Below, in pieces: positions 1 through 4,979 of a stretch of DNA of 5,570 bases. The stretch is taken from assembly GCA_016207585.1 (NCBI GenBank), contig JACQPI010000239.1:1-5570 (forward strand), read 5' to 3'. How positions within the stretch are numbered: position 1 is the stretch's first letter; every line of letters starts with the position of its first letter. Origin of the DNA: Elusimicrobiota bacterium. GTDB taxonomy: Bacteria > Elusimicrobiota > Elusimicrobia > UBA1565 > JACRDR01. The position numbers and the translations under genes were made by a program. The notes beneath the pieces were generated by a model, which saw only the letters and a list, made by a program, of their open reading frames with translations, had not been told where the DNA came from and did not search any database.

Positions 1-1306
1 GGTCCTCGAGGGTCATGATGTTGATCCCGTCGGAGTTGATGTGGTTGAGGATCGAGTACAGCGTTGTCGTCTTGCCGCTGCCCGTCGGTCCGGTGACCAG
101 GAATAGTCCGTTCAGTTTTTGGATCAGGGGTTCAAAACGGTTTTGTGTCTTCGGGTCCATGCCCAGATCGCTCAAGCCCATTGTGGAATTGGACTGATCC
201 AATATTCGGATCACCACTTTTTCCCCGTGCAAGGTGGGCAATGTGGAGGCCCGAAGATCAATGAGACGTCTTTGGCGGCGCAGAGTGATTTGGCCGTCCT
301 GGGGCAGTTGCTTCATGGTGATGTCCATATTAGCCAATATTTTGATGCGGGAGGTGATGGACGCTATGAGAGCTTCGGGAAACTTATGGACTTGCGTCAT
401 TGCACCGTCAACCCGAAAGCGAACGTAGAGGCCGTTATTTTCCGGACCATTTTCCAATAAAGGTTCCAGATGGATATCGCTGGCGCGCTGCCGTAGAGCG
501 AGTTCCCATAACTTATCGACCAACGCCGGGACTTCTCCGGAAATGGCTAGTTCTCGAGCCGGTTTATGAGGCAACAGCGTCATTGGAGATGATCCCAACG
601 CCAAGGGGCCCGCCGGCACCTCGGTTGATTGCCAGTTTCTATCACCCCACGCGCTCCTTAGCTTTCTGATCTTTTGTCGGACGGCGGCATTCAGCTGTGT
701 TGCCTCTGCGGGGGGGAGTTTCTCGCGTGCGGCGAGGTAGGGCTTGCGGATTCTTACCAACTCGTTTTCTGAGAAGAATATGGAGTTGGCGATACTGAGG
801 GTATAGAGATCGGACGCGATATCGAAGGCGGCAGCCGCGTCGGTTTCGCCGGTCCTTGCTTCTACAGAAAATGTTTTATTCCTTATCGCCTCTATTTCTT
901 CAGTCGCTATTTGAACCCATAGGGAATCTCGGAATGTCGGATTCCAACTGGAGAAGCTGTCCATATCTAGACCCGCTTCTGTCCCGGCCTGTTTTAGCTT
1001 TGCGAATATCGGCTCCATCTGCTCCAGAACGTCCGGATGGGTGAATCGCGATATGCCGGAGGGCAGCAAGTTGCTTAATGAAGCGGCTCCTGCGGTGGGA
1101 GTTCCATAGAGTGCGACGATAACGTGTCCCAACGAAGGCGAGGTGGCGGATGGGAGAGTCGCGGTTACGGTCGAGTGAGCGGCGCGCGAGCCATGAGCGA
1201 TCGCCGTTCCTAACCCCAAGCCCAAACAAAGTACGCCTGCCGTCTTCCTGGTTTTGGAGAACGTCAATCTTTTAGACGAATGGATTTTTCGGTCCATGTT
1301 GGGCAT
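1..1306 (-). CDS. GspE/PilB-family secretion or type IV pilus ATPase with an atypical signal-peptide-like N-terminus (partial, 3' end outside window)
   Basis: The frame is open without a stop from ATG at 1306 to the left edge (435 codons). Residues from about 260 match the core of type II secretion/type IV pilus assembly ATPases, hexameric motors at the cytoplasmic face of the inner membrane. Visible motifs are ASDIHLEP (275-282), RFRVDG (296-301), LPQDGQ, then STLPTLHGEKVVIRILD, and Walker A GPTGSGKTTT (406-415; bases 91 downward) followed by LYSIL and IMTLED. Walker B and the C-terminal half lie outside the window. Residues 1-255 are not a recognisable MshEN/N1 domain: a Lys/Arg-rich start, a hydrophobic stretch at 23-37 and AxA-like sites (AIA, SRA) look like a signal peptide. 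About 210 unrecognised residues follow. No Shine-Dalgarno sequence precedes 1306 or the alternative ATG at 1297; an internal ATG at 583 (Met242) would give only the ATPase core. PilB and GspE cannot be separated from this fragment. The family call is firm; the start and the role of the N-terminus are uncertain. Confidence 0.88.
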   Translation of the reverse strand, partial: MPNMDRKIHSSKRLTFSKTRKTAGVLCLGLGLGTAIAHGSRAAHSTVTATLPSATSPSLGHVIVALYGTPTAGAASLSNLLPSGISRFTHPDVLEQMEPIFAKLKQAGTEAGLDMDSFSSWNPTFRDSLWVQIATEEIEAIRNKTFSVEARTGETDAAAAFDIASDLYTLSIANSIFFSENELVRIRKPYLAAREKLPPAEATQLNAAVRQKIRKLRSAWGDRNWQSTEVPAGPLALGSSPMTLLPHKPARELAISGEVPALVDKLWELALRQRASDIHLEPLLENGPENNGLYVRFRVDGAMTQVHKFPEALIASITSRIKILANMDITMKQLPQDGQITLRRQRRLIDLRASTLPTLHGEKVVIRILDQSNSTMGLSDLGMDPKTQNRFEPLIQKLNGLFLVTGPTGSGKTTTLYSILNHINSDGINIMTLED

Positions 1307-1375
1307 AGGGTAACGAGGGTGTGGTCGGAAATCATGGGCCTTTGGTCCCAGAGGAAAATAGGAAGAAAGGCCTAT

Positions 1376-2680
1376 CTATGCGCCCAGTCCCATCAGGCGT
1401 TTATGTCTAAGCAGTTTATGGTAGGTCACCGCGAAGCGGTGCGCCTCGTCGCGCAGCCGCTGGAGAAGCTGCAGGGCCGGCGAGGCCAAGTCGAGCCGGA
1501 GCGCATCGGGCCTTTGGGGCAGGAAAATTTCCTCCAGCCTTTTGGCGAGCGCGGCCATCGGTAATTCCAGTTTCAGCCCCTGAAGCGCGCGTTGCGCCGC
1601 CGCGAGCTGTCCTTTCCCGCCGTCTATTAAAATAAGGTCGGGCAGCGCCTCTTGAGCCCCGCGGAGACGGCGGTAGCGGCGGCTTACGACTTCCTCCATG
1701 GCGTGGAAATCGTCGATTCCGGGGACGGTGCGTATCCGGAAACGCCGGTAATGGTCCTTGTAAGGCTCGCCGCCCTGGAAACAGACCATCGAGGCGACCG
1801 TCTGCTTTCCCGAAAAATGGGAGACGTCGAAAGCCTCGACATGGTGCGGGGGGCGCGGCAGGGAAAGCGCCCGTTGGAGCTCGGTGACGCCTCGGGATGA
1901 CAGCAACCGCTCGGCGAGGTCTTTCGCGCCGACGGCGCGGGTACGCACGCGCTCTCGCATGTGGCCCAAGGCCGAGAGGCCGTCGCGAAGCCGGGCGGCG
2001 CGCTCGAAATCGAGTCGTCCTGCCGCCGCTTTCATCTCGGCGCTCCATTCCTTCGAAAGCGCCGCGAATTCCCCCTTGAAGAACAGCGCCGCGTTCTCCG
2101 CGATGCGCCGGTAGTCGGCCGCCGCGATGCGGCCGGCGCAGGGGGCCGGGCATTGGCGCGTATGGTAATAGAGGCAGCTCTGGATTTTCCTCCGGGGCAG
2201 CGGGGCCTTGATGGAGAAATTCCATCGGCAGGGCCGCAGGGGAAATATGCGGCGCTCCCAGAGGTGGCGCAGAAGGCTCTTGACGGTGGCGGCCTTGGGA
2301 TAGGGTCCGAAATAAGCGGCTCCGTCGCGCCTCTTGCTGCGGGTCAGGGAGAGCCGGGGAAAATCCTCGTGGAGGCTCAGCCGGACGTACGGGTACGATT
2401 TGTCGTCCTTCCACATGGAATTGAACGAGGGCTGATGGCGCCGGATCAACCTGCGCTCCAGAAGCAGCGCCTCGCGCTCCGAGGCGCACGGCACGTAATC
2501 GATGAGGCGGATCAGGGGCACTAAGAGGGCGGTCTTGGGATCGCTCCGGGACGGGTCGAAATATTGGGAGACGCGCTTGGCGAGGTCGTTGGCCTTGCCG
2601 ACGTAGATGATCTGCCCCGAGGAGTCCCTCATCAAGTAAACCCCGCAGGCGTGAGGAAGATGCTCAATGGGGCGTATCAT
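1376..2680 (-). CDS. uvrC: UvrC excinuclease subunit, compact form lacking the linker and C-terminal HhH domains
   Basis: UvrC makes the two incisions around a DNA lesion in UvrABC nucleotide excision repair, in the cytoplasm. The protein has 434 residues; the family is usually about 550-620. In order: GIY-YIG nuclease (about 8-95; GVY 13-15, YVGKA 26-30, Arg36, Glu75, Asn87), the stretch KDDKSYPY (91-98) and YFGPY (123-127), then four cysteines C151, C169, C177 and C181 matching the known Fe-S cluster ligands. A UVR helix pair for UvrB contact lies around 205-245 (LDFERAARLRD). The RNase H-like nuclease follows with Asp285 (FDVSH), Asp353 (LILIDGGKGQL) and His414 (RDEAHRFA), all three catalytic positions intact. 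Only about 33 residues separate UVR from RNase H, and the protein stops 20 residues after His414, so no helix-hairpin-helix domain exists. I chose ATG 2680 because the homologous part begins there, with a weak GGGTGA upstream; the frame stays open to 2917 but that extension is low-complexity and repeat-derived. It is divergent from rpsT. Confidence 0.95.
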   Translation of the reverse strand: MIRPIEHLPHACGVYLMRDSSGQIIYVGKANDLAKRVSQYFDPSRSDPKTALLVPLIRLIDYVPCASEREALLLERRLIRRHQPSFNSMWKDDKSYPYVRLSLHEDFPRLSLTRSKRRDGAAYFGPYPKAATVKSLLRHLWERRIFPLRPCRWNFSIKAPLPRRKIQSCLYYHTRQCPAPCAGRIAAADYRRIAENAALFFKGEFAALSKEWSAEMKAAAGRLDFERAARLRDGLSALGHMRERVRTRAVGAKDLAERLLSSRGVTELQRALSLPRPPHHVEAFDVSHFSGKQTVASMVCFQGGEPYKDHYRRFRIRTVPGIDDFHAMEEVVSRRYRRLRGAQEALPDLILIDGGKGQLAAAQRALQGLKLELPMAALAKRLEEIFLPQRPDALRLDLASPALQLLQRLRDEAHRFAVTYHKLLRHKRLMGLGA

Positions 2681-2737
2681 ATCGACTTCACCCACTTTTT
2701 TGTCGGGGTCCTGCCGGATGGGCCCCTTCCGTTCTGC
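2679..2737 (+). repeat. Intergenic repeat segment A, overlapping the uvrC start
   Basis: This segment reads ATATCGAC (2679-2686), GGGTCCTG (2706-2713), GATGGG (2717-2722) and TCTGC (2733-2737). The same blocks occur in the same order on the minus strand in segment C at nearly identical spacings (offsets 27, 38, 54 against 26, 39, 55). By hand alignment about 44 of 58 positions match, with about three gap positions. The first bases overlap the uvrC start codon, so the uvrC 5' leader is made of this sequence. It is the weakest of the three copies. Confidence 0.45.
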
Positions 2738-2814
2738 GGGCGGTGCTGGCGCATCGTCCTCGCCCGGAATGCCTTCCCATCCGTCACCCCCGTTTCCTGT
2801 GGATGAAGTCGCGG

Positions 2815-2859
2815 CCTCCCCCAGATGAACGGCGGGTGGCGTCGATGGGTTGGATCGCC
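2815..2859 (+). repeat. Intergenic repeat segment B (left arm of the hairpin)
   Basis: It carries CCTCCCCCA (2815-2823), GGCGGGT (2831-2837), GTCGATGGG (2841-2849) and ATCGCC (2854-2859). Each block is found exactly, in order, on the opposite strand in segment C. It has the same orientation as segment A, with the GATGGG block 127 bases further on. Confidence 0.6.
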
Positions 2860-2930
2860 GGGTGCGAGCGTCAGCGAGCAGAGGCGATGGGTCCCATCGA
2901 CGACAGGACCCGCCCAATCAATGGGGGAGG
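2815..2930. other. Long nested imperfect hairpin between uvrC and rpsT
   Basis: Four collinear perfect stems nest inside one another: 2815-2823 with 2922-2930 (9 bp), 2831-2837 with 2908-2914 (7 bp), 2841-2849 with 2893-2901 (9 bp) and 2854-2859 with 2883-2888 (6 bp). Internal loops are 7/7, 3/6 and 4/4, and the apical loop is 23 bases (2860-2882) with a direct repeat GCGAGC-GTCA-GCGAGC. It lies upstream of the rpsT promoter, so it is not in the rpsT leader. If transcribed from the minus strand it would sit in the uvrC 5' leader. I do not match it to SRP RNA, 6S RNA or a riboswitch I know. It could be a structured RNA, a BIME/REP-like pair or a small MITE-like element. Confidence 0.55.
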
Positions 2931-2937
2931 TCGATAT
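2883..2937 (-). repeat. Intergenic repeat segment C (right arm of the hairpin, inverted copy)
   Basis: This is the inverted partner of segment B and is also similar to segment A. It contains a near-perfect short palindrome, CGATGGG-T-CCCATCG, at 2885-2899. Of the three segments it shares the most blocks with both others, so it is the best reference copy for a search. It ends 8 bases before the -35 box of the rpsT promoter. Confidence 0.6.
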
Positions 2938-2944
2938 CATGAGT

Positions 2945-2973
2945 TTGACCGTTCCGTCGGGAAATGGTTTAAT
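2945..2973 (+). promoter_or_regulatory. Sigma70-type promoter for rpsT
   Basis: TTGACC (2945-2950, 5 of 6 to consensus) is followed after exactly 17 bases by TTTAAT (2968-2973, 5 of 6). Transcription would start near 2980-2983, leaving a leader of about 27 bases. This gives rpsT its own promoter, as its isolated orientation requires. Confidence 0.7.
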
Positions 2974-2994
2974 AACGGCCCAAGATGCTGGTTT

Positions 2995-3000
2995 AGGAGA
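2995..3000 (+). promoter_or_regulatory. Strong ribosome binding site of rpsT
   Basis: AGGAGA lies 8 bases before ATG 3009 and fixes the start. It is the only strong Shine-Dalgarno sequence in the window; the minus-strand genes have weak or none. Confidence 0.85.
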
Positions 3001-3008
3001 CTATTTTC

Positions 3009-3317
3009 ATGGCTAAGATCAAGAAAACGGGACGCCATACCGGCGCGATCAAGGCGGCCCGGCAGGCATACCGCCGCATGCTGCGCAACCGGGGAGTCAA
3101 GCGCACGATCCGGCTTTTGGCCAGGCAGCTGGCGGAGGCGGCGAACAAGAAGGATGCCGCGGCCATCGGGCAGTTGTCGCCGAAGGTCGCCTCGGCGTGG
3201 GACAAGGCCGCGAAAACGGGCGCCATCCATTGGAAGGCCGCCGCCCGCAAAAAATCCCGGCTCGCCCTCTTGACGCAAAAGTTGCTGGGTCCATCCAAAA
3301 CCGCCGCCGCGAAATAA
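3009..3317 (+). CDS. rpsT: 30S ribosomal protein S20 (bS20)
   Basis: S20 is an early-binding, helical protein of the small ribosomal subunit that contacts 16S rRNA. The protein has 102 residues and is very rich in Lys, Arg and Ala. The N-terminal MAKIKKTGRHTGAIKAARQA helix is followed by RNRGVKRTIRLLARQL, and by the family signature near the C-terminus, GAIHWKAAARKKSRLALL (about 72-89). S20 is usually 85-90 residues, so there is a modest extension ending GPSKTAAAK. ATG with a strong AGGAGA is unambiguous. It is the only plus-strand gene here: it converges on holA with a 2-base gap and diverges from uvrC. No convincing Rho-independent terminator follows; a 5-bp GC stem with a GCGA loop (3327-3340) sits inside the holA end but has no U-tract. 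Confidence 0.96.
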   Translation: MAKIKKTGRHTGAIKAARQAYRRMLRNRGVKRTIRLLARQLAEAANKKDAAAIGQLSPKVASAWDKAAKTGAIHWKAAARKKSRLALLTQKLLGPSKTAAAK

Positions 3318-3319
3318 GC

Positions 3320-4357
3320 TCACGATGGCGCGCGAGCGCCTCCCGCCGTCTTCAAGCCTGGGTTTCCGAGCAGCCGGACGGCGAGACGTTCCAGCTCGAT
3401 GCCCGCGTCCAGCCAAGGCTGCGATTTGAGGGCGGCTTCCAGCGCCAGGCAGTCCGTCAGATGCGACAGTAGCTCCCTTTCCCGCCACCGTTGGACCCAT
3501 TGGGGAAAATCCCGGTCGTAGTACGCTTGGAGGCGCAGTTCCCTGAATATCTGCTCCTGGGAGCTTCCGGACGCCTGCAGCCTCTTGGCTTTCAGCAGCT
3601 TATTGAGGGAGCCCGTGATCTGATGGAGGAGCCTGAAGGGCTCCTCGCCGTCCTCCAGTAGACGGCGCAAAAGAGCCATCATCTCGCGGAAGTTCCTGGA
3701 CTGCAGGGCGCGCGGGAAGTCGAACGGGTTGGCGTTTTGGCGATATCCCAGACAGGCGAGCGCGTCCTCCGGGGAGATGGATTGGCGATTTCGCGCGTAT
3801 AGAATCAATTTTTCAAGCTCGGCCCCCAGCAGCCTCCACTCGGTTCCCGCCTCCTCCACCATCATCCGGGCGGCTTCCGGCGAGAGGTTTTTTTGCCTCT
3901 TGCGGGCTTCCTCGATGAGCCGCTCGGCGGCCTCCGGCGCGCGCAGCGGCTTGCAAAGGACGACGCCTCCCAGGGCGGCTGCCGCGGCGGCGAGGACATC
4001 CCGGATATCGAGGCGCCTCTCCTCGGAGCATAGGATGAGGGTCGTCGTTTCCAACGGAGAGCGGAGGTACTGCGCGAGCGTCTTTTTCCCCTCGACGCCG
4101 AGCCTCGGGTTCTTGACCACGACCAAGCGCCGTTCGGACATCAAGGGCGGCGTCAGCGCGGCGGCGACGGCTCCCTCGGCGGCTTGAGGAGAGTCTCCGG
4201 ACAGCTCGTCGAGGTTGAAGGGATCGGGACGGAGAATGTCCTTGAGTTTTTGCAGGGAGATATCCTTCGCCGAGCTGTTTTCCCCGACGAAATAATAGAC
4301 GGGACGGAACTTGCCGGCCTTCCATTCCTTCTCGGCCTGGGCCGGAGTCAGTTCCAT
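3320..4357 (-). CDS. holA: DNA polymerase III delta subunit
   Basis: Delta is the clamp-opening subunit of the gamma/tau clamp-loader complex that loads the sliding clamp during replication. The 345-residue length fits the family (about 330-350). The N-terminal part has FRPVYYFVGENSSAKD (17-32), equivalent to the family's PVYLLYGEE-type start with no working P-loop, then TPPLMSERRLVVVKN, where the clamp-contacting Leu-Phe of E. coli delta appears as Leu-Met. A middle region includes LSPEAARMMVEEAGTEW and LGAELEKLILYA, typical of the delta lid domain. The C-terminal helical collar domain includes NPFDFPRAL, LLHQITGSLNKLLKAK and SHLTDCLALEAALKS. ATG 4357 is chosen because an in-frame ATG at 4474 would overlap lptE by more than 110 bases and adds a Pro/Arg-rich tail unlike the family. 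It begins 4 bases after the lptE stop and lacks an evident Shine-Dalgarno sequence, suggesting coupled translation. Confidence 0.93.
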   Translation of the reverse strand: MELTPAQAEKEWKAGKFRPVYYFVGENSSAKDISLQKLKDILRPDPFNLDELSGDSPQAAEGAVAAALTPPLMSERRLVVVKNPRLGVEGKKTLAQYLRSPLETTTLILCSEERRLDIRDVLAAAAAALGGVVLCKPLRAPEAAERLIEEARKRQKNLSPEAARMMVEEAGTEWRLLGAELEKLILYARNRQSISPEDALACLGYRQNANPFDFPRALQSRNFREMMALLRRLLEDGEEPFRLLHQITGSLNKLLKAKRLQASGSSQEQIFRELRLQAYYDRDFPQWVQRWRERELLSHLTDCLALEAALKSQPWLDAGIELERLAVRLLGNPGLKTAGGARAPS

Positions 4358-4361
4358 CGCG

Positions 4362-4976
4362 TCAGTACGGATTGGGGTTGATCGGTTTCGGAGGCGGCGC
4401 CGGGGGTTCGTGGGGGGGGGCTTGGTCGGAAATGGCCCGTTGGGACGTGCCTGTGACCGAGCCGAAGCCCTCAAGCACCCTCCGTACGACCGTGCGCGAG
4501 AGCTGGTCCCATATCGACTCGCGCGCCTGTTCTTCCGTGAGGCCGCCCTGCAGCGTGGAGGCGGGATAGATGAGGCTTCCCTCCAGGTTGGGCTCTTCCC
4601 ACAGGATCGTGTTGGCGGTGCGGTCGATGAATTGCAGGGTCAAAAGGATCCTCAATTTATAGACAGTCGGCGTGAGGACCGCGTCGTACTGGACCGGTTG
4701 GAGGATGTAGCGGGTAAGGGTGCCGACCACGACGCCGTCGGAGTCGCTCTCCGGCACGATGGAGTAGCGTCCATCGCGAAGGAACTCGTCTCGCACGCGC
4801 AGGGTCAGCTTGTCCTCGAGCCCGAACTGCTGGGTCTTGTTGAGCATCGGCCGGATCGCGATCTTGCGGATATTGGCGGGCAGAATCTGCGCAGCGGGGC
4901 GGTACGTCACGTCGTCGGGCGCGGCGCACGCGCAGAAGGCGGCGGACAGTCCGACGAGAAGCGCCCTGCGGATCAT
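4362..4976 (-). CDS. lptE: LptE-like LPS-assembly outer-membrane lipoprotein
   Basis: LptE plugs the LptD barrel and helps insert lipopolysaccharide into the outer leaflet of the outer membrane. The 204-residue product has a short signal peptide (MIRRALLVGLSAAF) ending in two close cysteines, Cys15 and Cys17. FCAC gives the better lipobox, with Ala before Cys17 as the probable lipid-modified residue. The mature part has the family pattern: LPANIRKIAIRPMLNKTQQ, then LTLRVRDEFLRDGRYSIV, a VVVGTLTRY strand and VYKLRILLTLQFIDRT leading to LWEEPNLEG. A proline-rich tail (about 186-204) is extra and probably disordered. It starts 3 bases after leuS and ends 4 bases before holA. Sequence conservation in this family is low, so the call rests on the combined pattern and the leuS-lptE-holA context. 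Confidence 0.85.
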   Translation of the reverse strand: MIRRALLVGLSAAFCACAAPDDVTYRPAAQILPANIRKIAIRPMLNKTQQFGLEDKLTLRVRDEFLRDGRYSIVPESDSDGVVVGTLTRYILQPVQYDAVLTPTVYKLRILLTLQFIDRTANTILWEEPNLEGSLIYPASTLQGGLTEEQARESIWDQLSRTVVRRVLEGFGSVTGTSQRAISDQAPPHEPPAPPPKPINPNPY

Positions 4977-4979
4977 GCT

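Noticed and set aside
900..1229. A minus-strand open frame of 109 codons inside the ATPase N-terminal region
   Set aside because: It is a shadow frame; the ATPase frame runs continuously through it from 1306 and has the signal-peptide-like start.
1307..1350. ATGGGCC...GGTCCC in the uvrC-ATPase gap resembles the GATGGG-CCC core of the intergenic repeats
   Set aside because: Only one short block is shared and the surrounding bases do not align, so it is not counted as a fourth copy.
1350..1375. A possible uvrC terminator: ATAGG (1375-1371) pairing with CCTAT (1362-1358), then a short T run
   Set aside because: The stem is only 5 bp with two GC pairs and an 8-base loop, and the T run is short. 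This is too weak to call.
1416..2489. A long open frame (357 codons) on the minus strand inside uvrC
   Set aside because: It is out of frame with uvrC, has an Arg/Pro/Gly-rich composition typical of a GC-rich shadow and shows no recognisable motif.
1961..2524. An open frame of 187 codons on the plus strand opposite uvrC, and similar ones at 2743-3273, 3729-4187 and 4810-5196
   Set aside because: They are antisense to, or overlap, well-supported genes, have biased composition and show no family signature.
2681..2917. An in-frame ATG at 2917 would extend UvrC by 79 residues
   Set aside because: The extension is low-complexity, unlike any UvrC N-terminus, and consists of the intergenic repeats. 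UvrC homology starts right after Met at 2680.
2815..2930. SRP RNA, 6S RNA or a known riboswitch as identity of the hairpin
   Set aside because: There is no GGAAGGAAGCAGCC-like SRP apical motif, the element is shorter than 6S RNA, and no riboswitch core motif is visible.
3327..3340. GGCGC-GCGA-GCGCC hairpin just after rpsT
   Set aside because: It is a tidy stem with a GNRA-type loop, but there is no U-tract on the plus side and it lies in holA coding sequence rich in GCGC.
4358..4474. An upstream in-frame ATG at 4474 for holA
   Set aside because: It lies inside lptE and adds a Pro/Arg-rich tail unlike delta subunits. ATG 4357 sits just after the lptE stop.
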